This document shows positions 1 through 7,705 of a DNA stretch of 39,743 nucleotides, piece after piece. The position numbers and the translations under genes are program-made. Every line of letters begins with the position of its first letter. Within the stretch, counting starts at the first letter, position 1. This DNA comes from an uncultured Methylotenera sp. Lineage in GTDB: Bacteria > Pseudomonadota > Gammaproteobacteria > Burkholderiales > Methylophilaceae. The notes under the pieces were generated by a model. The model was not told the origin of the DNA. It worked only from the letters and a program-made list of their open reading frames with translations, and searched no databases. The DNA lies in NCBI RefSeq assembly GCF_946479685.1, contig NZ_CAMLGS010000025.1, forward strand, positions 1-39,743, given 5' to 3'.

Positions 1-285
1 TGGGCTGATAATGATGGGCATTATTATGTGTTGGACAGAGGCTCAAGCGAAGCAAAGACTGCTCAAGAACCAAGATACAACCGTTTTAAAGCAGGGCATC
101 CTTCTGGTTTTATTGAAGCATTTGCTAATTTATATGCAGATATAGCTGATGACCTGAGGTCTTTCAAAAAGAGTAAAACGAGAAGTAATAAGTATGTTCA
201 CGGTACAGTTGTTGCAGAAGAAGGTATCAGATTTCTAGAGAAAGTTAGTGAATCAGCGCAGGTGGGGAGCTGGATTAATATTTAA
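1..285 (+). CDS. Gfo/Idh/MocA-family oxidoreductase, C-terminal fragment
   Basis: The reading frame is open from base 1, so the gene begins upstream of the window and only about 94 C-terminal residues are seen. The stretch with GHPSGFIEAFANLY and a following DIADDL resembles the C-terminal substrate domain of Gfo/Idh/MocA NAD(P)-dependent sugar oxidoreductases. In polysaccharide loci such enzymes oxidise nucleotide-sugars or inositol-like precursors. The Rossmann part is outside the window, so the substrate cannot be judged. The position just before a Wzx-like flippase fits nucleotide-sugar modification. A GTG lies at base 28, but the frame continues upstream of it, so it is not taken as the start. 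Confidence 0.7.
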   Translation, partial: WADNDGHYYVLDRGSSEAKTAQEPRYNRFKAGHPSGFIEAFANLYADIADDLRSFKKSKTRSNKYVHGTVVAEEGIRFLEKVSESAQVGSWINI

Positions 286-446
286 CAATTTCACCGTGAT
301 ATTGGATGAGTGAAATTTTTACTAAATCACTCTAAATGGAGGTTTTAGATACAAATTCGGCTACTAATCCATAGCACTCCTGAAAGTGCTTACTTTCCAT
401 AAAATCTATCTCATGGTTAATTTGATTGAGAATATGCAGGCTTAAA
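286..446. other. Intergenic region with two small inverted repeats
   Basis: This 161-base A+T-rich gap separates the oxidoreductase from the flippase. Two short hairpins are visible: GAGTGA at 308-313 pairs with TCACTC about a dozen bases on, and AGCACT at 373-378 pairs with AGTGCT at 385-390. Neither is followed by a clean T-run, so terminator activity is uncertain. No clear sigma-70 promoter stands out. Confidence 0.35.
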
Positions 447-1889
447 GTGTCTTTATCTAAAAAAACAATAACTGGCGTCATCTGGAACTTTTGCGAGCAA
501 CTTGGCCGGCGTGCAATTTCTTTACTAGTTACATTATTACTTGCTTACTTTTTAGCCCCGGAAGACTTTGGGTTGTTAGCAATGATGGCGTTATTTTTAG
601 CACTAGCCACAAATATGATGGACTCTGGGGTTAAAGAGGCGCTTGTAAGGCTTCCAGACGTTTCGGATTTAGATCTTAGTTCTGCATTCTTTCTGAATCT
701 AGGTTTAGGTTTTATTGCATATATAACTTTATACTTTGCAGCGCCATGGATTGCTGATTTTTATCATGAGCCTAGGTTAACAGCGCTACTTCAAGTATCT
801 GGTTTGGTTGTTGTGATTAATGCTTTTCAAGTGATTCAAATTGTAATCATGACACGAAGTTTAGACTTCAAATCTCAAGTCAAAATTACGCTGCCCGCTT
901 CCATGGTTTCTGGATTGATAGCAATTGCAATGGGTTATTTTGGGATGGGGGTCTGGGCTTTAATTGGGCAAATGATTTCATCGGCATTATTAATTACTAT
1001 TTTCCTCTGGTTTAAGTCTACTTGGCGACCAAGGTTTTCTGTTAGTTATTTGTTTTTTTTAGAGATACTTAATTTTGGATACAAATTATTTATTTCAGGC
1101 GTGTTATCGATATTAGCAAAAAATATTTTTGCAGCTGTAATTGCAAAGCTCTATAGCACAACAACGGCAGGATTATATTATTTGTCGGAGAGGATGCTTG
1201 ATGTCTTAATGGGGCAGCTTGTCTATGCCATTCAAAATGTTACATATCCAGTCTTGTCTTCTATTCAAGACGATACTTCCCGGCTTAAACTAGCGTATAG
1301 AAGAATTCTAGGAATATCTGTTTTTATTATTTTTCCCACCATTCTTATTGCGGCAGCATTAGCAGAGCCTTTGTTTAAATTGTTTTTTTCTGCAAAGTGG
1401 TGGGCAGCCTCTAGTTACTTCCAAATTATGTGCTTAGGTTTTGTTTTGTATCCACTCCATGCAATAAATCTCAATATTTTAAAGGTTAAAGGTCGATCAG
1501 ATTTGTTTTTGAAGCTTGAGGTAATAAAGGTCTCAATATCTATATTAATTTTGGCCATGACACTAAGTCAGGGGGTGAAAGCGATTCTACTCGGACAGGT
1601 TCTTTCATCTTTTATTGCATACTTCTGTAACAGTTACTATTCGATTAAGCTTATTAACTACTCATTGGTTGAGCAATTTCTAGATTTTTCCCCAAGTTTT
1701 ATACTTGCTGCTCTAATTGCTTTAATGATCTATTTTTCTCAAGGCTGGGTACATTGGAACTATCTGATAGAGGTCATTCTATTTGCAGCTTTGGGTGCTG
1801 CATCCTATTTAGCTTTTGCTTACTATTTGAAGTTAAATGCTTTTAGTGATTTTAAAGTATTTATCCTTACAAGTATGAAAAGAGAGTAA
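447..1889 (+). CDS. Polysaccharide flippase, Wzx/WzxC-like (MOP superfamily)
   Basis: Probably moves lipid-linked O-antigen or exopolysaccharide repeat units across the inner membrane. The protein (480 residues from this start) is almost wholly hydrophobic, with about a dozen membrane segments. Its N-terminus, SLSKKTITGVIWNF, is the usual opening of the RfbX/WzxC branch of MOP flippases, followed by RRAISLLVTLLLAYFL and a PEDFG turn typical of the family. The GTG at 447 is preferred because family members begin right there and an AGG lies 6 bases upstream. A TTG at 426 in the same frame would add seven poorly supported residues. The next gene begins 4 bases after the stop, so the two are probably co-transcribed. 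Base composition is A+T-rich like the following glycosyltransferases. Confidence 0.85.
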   Translation: MSLSKKTITGVIWNFCEQLGRRAISLLVTLLLAYFLAPEDFGLLAMMALFLALATNMMDSGVKEALVRLPDVSDLDLSSAFFLNLGLGFIAYITLYFAAPWIADFYHEPRLTALLQVSGLVVVINAFQVIQIVIMTRSLDFKSQVKITLPASMVSGLIAIAMGYFGMGVWALIGQMISSALLITIFLWFKSTWRPRFSVSYLFFLEILNFGYKLFISGVLSILAKNIFAAVIAKLYSTTTAGLYYLSERMLDVLMGQLVYAIQNVTYPVLSSIQDDTSRLKLAYRRILGISVFIIFPTILIAAALAEPLFKLFFSAKWWAASSYFQIMCLGFVLYPLHAINLNILKVKGRSDLFLKLEVIKVSISILILAMTLSQGVKAILLGQVLSSFIAYFCNSYYSIKLINYSLVEQFLDFSPSFILAALIALMIYFSQGWVHWNYLIEVILFAALGAASYLAFAYYLKLNAFSDFKVFILTSMKRE

Positions 1890-1893
1890 TTTA

Positions 1894-2823
1894 ATGAAAT
1901 TTATTGTTTTCTCAACATCTTATGATGAAAATTCTGGAGGAGTTATTATTTTACATAAGCTCTGTTCGATAATAAATCAACTAGGCTTCGAATGTTACTT
2001 ATATCCTTACTTCGAAAACTTGCAGGTTAATAAATTTAATTTATTAAATGTGGCTTATGTTTTATTAAAATCACTTGTAAGAGATAGGTTGGTGAATTAC
2101 AAAACAAACACAGAGTTTCAAACACCTATATTCAATGGGGATATAAATGATCTCAAGGGTGATAATTATGTAGTAATTTATCCTGAAATAGTATTTGGTA
2201 ATCCATTAAATGCAAAAAATGTAGTTAGGTGGTTTTTACATAAGCCAGGTTTCCATACTGGTAACGTTTTTTACGGGGAAGGTGAGTTTTACGTAGACTA
2301 CAATAACTTTGCAGATGGTTTCAACTACTCTGGATCTGTGGTTTCTAAAAATAGACTAAATATAACGCATTCGCAATTGGGTATTTATAATCTACAAGGT
2401 GCGTTACCGTATGAAAGCAGGGTTGGCTCTGCATACTGTTTAAGAAAAGGGAAGCACAAAAAAATTGTGCATGATTTATCTGACTCGGTTCTTATAGATG
2501 ATAAATCTCATATTGAGATTGCTCAGATTTTTAAAAGAGTTAAATGTTTTTATTCGTATGATACATACACTAATTACTCTCAATTCGCAGCACTTTGTGG
2601 CGCAGACTCTATCATTATTCCTGACAGTGGTGTTTCAGAAAATGAGTGGCATCCCAATATTGAAAATAGGTATGGTTTAGCTTATGGGGTTGAAAATCTT
2701 GCTTTTGCAAGAAGCACTAAAGACAAGGTTTTAAATTCTGTGCTAAAAACACAAAATGACGAGTTGAACATGGTGAGAAGGTTTGTCGAAGATGTTAGTG
2801 TTTTTTTTAAAAGTAGAGTTTAG
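1894..2823 (+). CDS. Uncharacterised protein, possible GT-B-type glycosyltransferase
   Basis: 309 residues, no signal peptide or membrane segment. The start MKFIVFSTSYDENSGGVIILHKLCSIINQLG has the look of an N-terminal Rossmann half of a GT-B glycosyltransferase, where a glycine-rich loop is followed by a helix. The C-terminal part contains FYSYDTYTNYSQFAALCGADSIIIPDSG, which resembles the nucleotide-sugar side of WsaF/WavQ-like transferases, where a conserved aspartate or glutamate follows a hydrophobic strand. I do not recognise a specific family and infer the function mainly from fold-like features and from the position between a flippase and two glycosyltransferases. It starts 4 bases after the flippase stop. 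Very A+T-rich, suggesting lateral acquisition. Confidence 0.55.
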   Translation: MKFIVFSTSYDENSGGVIILHKLCSIINQLGFECYLYPYFENLQVNKFNLLNVAYVLLKSLVRDRLVNYKTNTEFQTPIFNGDINDLKGDNYVVIYPEIVFGNPLNAKNVVRWFLHKPGFHTGNVFYGEGEFYVDYNNFADGFNYSGSVVSKNRLNITHSQLGIYNLQGALPYESRVGSAYCLRKGKHKKIVHDLSDSVLIDDKSHIEIAQIFKRVKCFYSYDTYTNYSQFAALCGADSIIIPDSGVSENEWHPNIENRYGLAYGVENLAFARSTKDKVLNSVLKTQNDELNMVRRFVEDVSVFFKSRV

Positions 2824-3008
2824 TTGTCCATTCTCAACGGCTTAACGTCATGTTTTATGAGAATTTACATTTCATTGATATCAAGTCTTAATATGGTTTA
2901 AGTATATTTGAGTGTAAAAATTTCATATAAGGGAGTATGTATCATCTTTTTTAATCATGAAATGATCATAACAAAGCTTTGTATTTATAAATTGAGACTA
3001 GAAAAATA
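2824..3008. other. A+T-rich intergenic region
   Basis: A 185-base gap in an otherwise tightly packed stretch. No clear terminator hairpin, RNA gene or coding frame is visible. It may hold a promoter for the two downstream glycosyltransferases. Confidence 0.3.
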
Positions 3009-4016
3009 ATGAGTAACGTTAATATCTCAGTTGCAATGTGCACTTATAACGGTGAGTTATTCTTAGCGCAGCAGCTAGAAAGTATGCTGATTCAGACAGT
3101 GCTGCCTGATGAGTTAATTGTTTGTGACGATGGGTCAACTGATCAAACACTTGAGATTTTAGATAGGTTCGCCAAAGCAGCGCCTTTTACTGTGGGTATA
3201 TTTAAAAATAACCAGCAACCTTTGGGATCAACTAAGAATTTTGAAAAAGCTATTAACCTTTGTTCAGGTGAAATAATCGTGTTATCTGATCAGGATGATG
3301 TTTGGATGCCAAACAAGATAGAAGTTTTAGAAAAAGCTATCAATGGCGGTGCCGGTTTGGTTTTTTCTGATGCTGAATTAGTTAATGAGAATTTAACACC
3401 ATTAGGATATTCGTTGTTTGATAGCCTTTATTTTAACAAAAAAGAGCGATTAGAAATTTCTCATAATTTATTTTTTAATATTTTGATGCGACGAAATATA
3501 GTAACTGGAGCTGCGGCCGCATTTGCAAAAAAGCATGTTAAATTTATAGTCCCTATTTCAAATAATTGGATACATGATGCCTGGATTGCATTGCTTATTT
3601 CAAGTGTGGATAAAGTTGCAATAATCAACCAAAACCTATTCAAGTATAGACAGCATAGTAAAAACCAAATAGGTGCTAGAAAGTTGAGTTTACTTGAAAA
3701 AATAGAGTTAACTAAGCGACTAGGCAACAAACATTACTTAACTTCATTAGATGGTTTTATAGATATAAAAAACCATTTATCTCAACTCTCTCAGATTGGA
3801 GACAACGCTGAGGTTATGGCATTATTAGACGGTAAAATAGAGCATTTGAGCGCTAGGTCTCAATTGATGAACCCTAGACTGAACTCTGCCATTTGTTTAT
3901 TTAAAGAGTTGCTTAGCGGCAGATTCCATTCTTTTTCTAATGGATGGACTAGCTTTTTTAAAGATGTCGTTATGCTTTTATTAAATGTAATTAGTAAATA
4001 TAAGCTCTATAAATAA
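3009..4016 (+). CDS. GT2 family glycosyltransferase (rhamnosyltransferase-like)
   Basis: A cytosolic inverting GT-A glycosyltransferase expected to add one sugar to the growing lipid-linked repeat unit. The N-terminal VAMCTYNGELFLAQQLESML and the DELIVCDDGSTDQT nucleotide-binding stretch (near residues 30-48) are typical of GT2. LSDQDDVWMPNKIE (near residues 90-105) carries the DXD-like metal site in the DQDDVW form common in rhamnosyltransferase-like members. Length (335) is normal. A weakly hydrophobic C-terminus may bind the membrane. The next glycosyltransferase starts 4 bases after the stop. Donor and acceptor cannot be read from sequence. Confidence 0.88.
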   Translation: MSNVNISVAMCTYNGELFLAQQLESMLIQTVLPDELIVCDDGSTDQTLEILDRFAKAAPFTVGIFKNNQQPLGSTKNFEKAINLCSGEIIVLSDQDDVWMPNKIEVLEKAINGGAGLVFSDAELVNENLTPLGYSLFDSLYFNKKERLEISHNLFFNILMRRNIVTGAAAAFAKKHVKFIVPISNNWIHDAWIALLISSVDKVAIINQNLFKYRQHSKNQIGARKLSLLEKIELTKRLGNKHYLTSLDGFIDIKNHLSQLSQIGDNAEVMALLDGKIEHLSARSQLMNPRLNSAICLFKELLSGRFHSFSNGWTSFFKDVVMLLLNVISKYKLYK

Positions 4017-4020
4017 TAAA

Positions 4021-4944
4021 ATGAATAAGAATCCCAAAATATTAATATTGTTAGCCACTTATAATGGAATACACTATTTACCAGCACTAATAGAGAGTAT
4101 AACTAATCAGAAAAATGTCCAGATTCAGGTAAACATTTCTGACGATAATTCTAATGATGGTACCTATCAATACATACAAAACTTATCGACTCAAGATGTT
4201 AGATTCAAATTATTGCCAACAATAGGATTATTGGGGAGTGCAGGCCGTAATTTTTACAGACTAATCACTGATTCTGATTTCTCTAACTTTGACTATGTAG
4301 CATTTGCCGATCAGGACGATATTTGGTTTCCTGAAAAGCTATCAAACCATGTTGAGCTAATGAAACAGCACAAAGTTGACGCTGTATCTTCAAATGTAAT
4401 AGCATTTTGGTCGGATGGTAAAGAAAAGTTAATCAAAAAATCACAGCTTCAACGCGAATACGACTATATTTTTGAATCGGCGGGGCCTGGATGCACTTTT
4501 TTAATGACTCCTTGGTTAGTCAATCAAGTCAATCAAGTGTTATCAAGTTCCAATTTTTCAACTATAGCTAACAGTGTAGCCTTGCACGACTGGCTTACTT
4601 ATGCTGTTTGCAGATCCTTAGGTCATACTTGGTTGATTGACTCCTGTCCTTCAGTACAGTATCGTCAACATGCACATAATGTTATAGGTGCTAATAATGG
4701 GTGCAAAGCTAAACTTGCCAGATTTAGAAAGATATTTGATGGGTGGTATCGAAACGAGGTCTTGAAAGTTCTGCAAGTTTCGATTGGGTTATCCGATAAT
4801 TCAGATTTAAAAAAATTAAATAAATATTTAATTAGTAATAGGTTAATTGATAAGTTGCGGCTATTAAGCTTTGCTTGTAAAGCAAGGCGAAGATTCTCCG
4901 ATCGAATGTATCTCGCGTTTAGTATTTTATTTCATATCTTTTAG
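4021..4944 (+). CDS. GT2 family glycosyltransferase
   Basis: Second GT-A enzyme of the locus, 307 residues. LLATYNGIHYLPALIESI, then NISDDNSNDGT (nucleotide binding) and FADQDDIWFPEKL (metal-binding DQDD) are the same landmarks as in the preceding gene, so the two are probably distant paralogues acting in successive steps. WLTYAVCRSLG and the following YRQHAHNVIGAN match the C-terminal acceptor region of rhamnosyltransferase-like GT2 proteins. It follows its neighbour by 4 bases, faces a converging gene 67 bases downstream, and shares the strong A+T bias of this block. The specific sugar is unknown. Confidence 0.88.
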   Translation: MNKNPKILILLATYNGIHYLPALIESITNQKNVQIQVNISDDNSNDGTYQYIQNLSTQDVRFKLLPTIGLLGSAGRNFYRLITDSDFSNFDYVAFADQDDIWFPEKLSNHVELMKQHKVDAVSSNVIAFWSDGKEKLIKKSQLQREYDYIFESAGPGCTFLMTPWLVNQVNQVLSSSNFSTIANSVALHDWLTYAVCRSLGHTWLIDSCPSVQYRQHAHNVIGANNGCKAKLARFRKIFDGWYRNEVLKVLQVSIGLSDNSDLKKLNKYLISNRLIDKLRLLSFACKARRRFSDRMYLAFSILFHIF

Positions 4945-5011
4945 ACAATGTGAAATGTAAACTTGATGAAATGGAACTAAACGCAACAGCTTCCATAGAG
5001 CTTTATACTTA

Positions 5012-5947
5012 TTAATACTCCCAAACCCATTGAAATTGAAATTCTTTTTCTAGTGCTTTACGTATTCCCACTTTGTTATAAGTAGTGCGTCCCTCGCCTT
5101 GTGAAACCCAAACAGAGTGGCCAGACTTTCCGTTTTCACCATGATTATAAAAACTTTCTCTGTCATTAAAATCTATCGGGTCATCAAATGAAAAGCCATC
5201 ATTGACAGCGGTAGCAAACCAAAATGCGGAAGTATCTCCGTGATTGTCAAAGTTTCCAAAAAATAGGTGATGTTTATACTCAATTTCTTTAGCTGCGGAG
5301 ATCGATAATAATGCAGACCATTCATTTACCCGACAAGCCCACGCATGATCACTAGAGCTTAATTTTGTATATGGCCAATGACGATGAGGTCTGTAACCAG
5401 ATTTAATTTTTGCTGGTGTGCAACCATCTTTTTTATAAGCACATCTCCAACATTGTCCAAGGTCCCCGACAATGGCAGGTTTAACCAGCTTTGTAATGCT
5501 TGTATAATACTCAAGCACAATATTTTTTTGAAACTTAATATCATCGTGCATCAAAAACAAAAAATCTTTTTTAGTGTTATCTATAGCCCATTGATATCTG
5601 ATATCTTGTTTATCTACAAAAAGAGATTTGTTTTTATAAAAATTCCAAGCCATTCTAAACCACATATATGGGTAAGATAAATAACTCGGCTTATAACCTT
5701 TTACAAATGATAACCACCAGCCCATTCTATGAATATTTTCTCTAACCTCAATTTTCCAAGGGCTTAATGCTTGTGCTAAAGCTTCTGATTTATAAATAGC
5801 GAGAATTTCATCACCGGATTTATCATCGTTTATCCATACTACATCTACAAAATCTTTTGATTGACGATGAAGTGATAATAATGAATATATTAAAGATTCT
5901 GGTTTTTTATAGGATTGTATTGCGATATCTATTTTAAATGTTTTCAT
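5012..5947 (-). CDS. GT2-like glycosyltransferase of unknown specificity
   Basis: 311 residues on the strand opposite to the rest of the polysaccharide locus. The start KIDIAIQSYKKPESLIYSLLSL followed by VWINDDKSGDE resembles the GT-A nucleotide-binding half, and FLFLMHDDIKF near residue 130 would supply the DXD-type metal site. The C-terminal half has many aromatic and histidine residues (HRHWPY, HHLFFGNFDNHGD, YNHGENG), which I cannot assign to a known subfamily. Its lone orientation and A+T-richness suggest a later insertion into the cluster. It could alternatively be a galactosyltransferase-like or capsule-modifying enzyme. Confidence 0.55.
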   Translation of the reverse strand: MKTFKIDIAIQSYKKPESLIYSLLSLHRQSKDFVDVVWINDDKSGDEILAIYKSEALAQALSPWKIEVRENIHRMGWWLSFVKGYKPSYLSYPYMWFRMAWNFYKNKSLFVDKQDIRYQWAIDNTKKDFLFLMHDDIKFQKNIVLEYYTSITKLVKPAIVGDLGQCWRCAYKKDGCTPAKIKSGYRPHRHWPYTKLSSSDHAWACRVNEWSALLSISAAKEIEYKHHLFFGNFDNHGDTSAFWFATAVNDGFSFDDPIDFNDRESFYNHGENGKSGHSVWVSQGEGRTTYNKVGIRKALEKEFQFQWVWEY

Positions 5948-6151
5948 ATTAGGTTTAAGCTACGGAAGGAAAAGCTTTAGATTTACTTATTGTTAAATTT
6001 AATTTTTTAGAGATTAGGTGAGGTAGTGATTTTATAAGTATTAGTTTGTAAACTTTTCAATTAGCATCACTTAATGATATCAACAATTTTAAATATCAAA
6101 AATATTAAATTTTTCTTTATTTAAAAATATTTAATTACACATTTCTATTCT
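5948..6151. other. Divergent A+T-rich intergenic region
   Basis: About 200 bases between the minus-strand glycosyltransferase and the plus-strand epimerase, extremely rich in A and T, especially 6060-6150. It must hold promoters for both directions, but several TATAAT-like words are present and no single promoter can be singled out. Confidence 0.4.
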
Positions 6152-7108
6152 ATGAAAATATTAGTTACAGGTAGTAATGGGTTTGTGGGAAAGCCATTAT
6201 GCAAGATTCTTATTAAGCAAAATTGGATTGTTCGGATTGCTGTAAGATCTAAAAGTAAAAATAAACAAGAGGTGGAGTTAGTTTGTATTAACGACATCAA
6301 TGGTGATACTGATTGGTCAACGGGTTTAAAAGATATTGAGGTCGTCATACATCTTGCCGCTCGTGTACATGTGATGCAAGAAAAAAGTATTGATCCATTA
6401 TCGGAGTTTCGTAAAGTTAATGTAGATGGTACGCTGAACTTGGCTCGCCAAGCAGTGAAAGCGGGAGTAAAGCGTTTTGTTTTTGTTAGTTCAATCAAGG
6501 TTAATGGTGAGCTTACGCAATCGGATAAGCCTTTTACAGCGTCAGATATTCCTTCACCACAAGATGCTTACGGTATTTCCAAATATGAGGCTGAACAGGA
6601 ATTGCTAAAGCTGGCTGATGAAACTGGGATGGAAGTCGTCATTATCCGTCCGCCGCTAGTTTATGGAGAGGGAGTGAAGGCAAATTTTGCCAGCATGATG
6701 CATGCCGTTAAACGCGGCATTCCATTGCCGCTAGGTGCGATTCATAATAAACGTAGTTTTGTATATATAGGCAATCTTGTTAGTTTGATTGTGCGATGTA
6801 TTGATCACCATGCAGCAGCTAATCAAGTGTTCCTGGTTTCTGATGGAGAAGACCTTTCTACTACAGAACTGTTGCGAGCATGTGCAACAGCTTTGGGAGT
6901 AAAGGCGAGGTTGTTATCTATCCCGCAAAGGCTTCTGGAGTTAATTGCTACTATACTTGGCAAGCGGGACGTGGCGCAGCGGTTATGTGGTAATTTGCAG
7001 GTAGATATTACTAAAGCACATACAATGCTTGGATGGATACCTCCGATCTCAGTTGTCGATGGTTTAAGGGCTACTGCTAGAAGTTTGAGCGAGGTGGATA
7101 AAGAATGA
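6152..7108 (+). CDS. NAD-dependent sugar epimerase/reductase, WbpV/WbpK-like
   Basis: Extended short-chain dehydrogenase acting on a nucleotide-sugar. The GSNGFVGKPL glycine motif is at residues 7-16, HLAARVHV follows near 65, and the catalytic Ser (FVSSIKVNG) and YGISK (Y-x3-K) lie near residues 110-145. Length (318) fits. Gene order epimerase, sugar transferase, dehydratase matches wbpV-wbpL-wbpM of Pseudomonas, where the WbpV/WbpK reductase turns the 4-keto-6-deoxy product of WbpM into UDP-QuiNAc or UDP-FucNAc. I infer the same role here; the exact C4 stereochemistry cannot be read. The gene overlaps the next by an ATGA junction, implying translational coupling. Composition is more balanced than the glycosyltransferases upstream. 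Confidence 0.85.
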   Translation: MKILVTGSNGFVGKPLCKILIKQNWIVRIAVRSKSKNKQEVELVCINDINGDTDWSTGLKDIEVVIHLAARVHVMQEKSIDPLSEFRKVNVDGTLNLARQAVKAGVKRFVFVSSIKVNGELTQSDKPFTASDIPSPQDAYGISKYEAEQELLKLADETGMEVVIIRPPLVYGEGVKANFASMMHAVKRGIPLPLGAIHNKRSFVYIGNLVSLIVRCIDHHAAANQVFLVSDGEDLSTTELLRACATALGVKARLLSIPQRLLELIATILGKRDVAQRLCGNLQVDITKAHTMLGWIPPISVVDGLRATARSLSEVDKE

Positions 7109-7665
7109 AGCGTTTATTTGACTTATGTTTAGCGTTAAGCGCTGCATTAATTTTAGTTTTTCCATTTCTGCTTGTTTTGCTGATGGTGCGCCTTACTTCC
7201 AGAGGCCCGGCTTTATATTGGTCTGATCGGGTCGGTCGGCACAATGTTATTTTTAAGATGCCAAAATTTCGCTCTATGCGCGTGGATACGCCAGCGGTTG
7301 CCACACATTTATTGAGTAATCCCGAGCAGTTTTTGACGCCAATTGGTTCTTTTTTAAGAAAGTCCAGTTTGGATGAGTTGCCGCAGTTACTGAGTATCAT
7401 TAAAGGGGATATGAGTTTTGTAGGGCCCCGTCCTGCATTGTTTAATCAGGATGATTTAATCGCTTTACGTACCCGGCATGGGGTGGATGCCTTAATGCCA
7501 GGGTTAACTGGCTGGGCTCAAATCAATGGCCGGGATGAGTTGCCTATTCCTGATAAAGTGAAGTTGGATGTGGTTTATATGCAGCGTCAATCTTTATGGT
7601 TTGATGTGTGGATTATCGTTTTAACTTTTGTAAAAGTTTTAAGAAGAGATGGCATTCAGCATTAG
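7105..7665 (+). CDS. Initiating sugar-phosphate transferase (short PglC/WcaJ-type)
   Basis: Monotopic phosphoglycosyl transferase that would move a sugar-1-phosphate (probably QuiNAc- or FucNAc-type, from the adjacent genes) onto undecaprenyl phosphate and so start each repeat unit. It has one N-terminal hydrophobic segment (residues 7-27, the re-entrant helix), then GPALYWSDRVGR and FKMPKFRSM, the catalytic SLDELPQL with the Asp-Glu pair, and MSFVGPRPAL. At 186 residues it is the short, PglC-like form without the extra N-terminal membrane domain of WcaJ/WbaP. Start codon overlaps the stop of the epimerase (ATGA). Confidence 0.92.
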   Translation: MKRLFDLCLALSAALILVFPFLLVLLMVRLTSRGPALYWSDRVGRHNVIFKMPKFRSMRVDTPAVATHLLSNPEQFLTPIGSFLRKSSLDELPQLLSIIKGDMSFVGPRPALFNQDDLIALRTRHGVDALMPGLTGWAQINGRDELPIPDKVKLDVVYMQRQSLWFDVWIIVLTFVKVLRRDGIQH

Positions 7666-7705
7666 AATGGCATAACGCATTAAAATGTACTTACTTAATT
7701 ACTAA

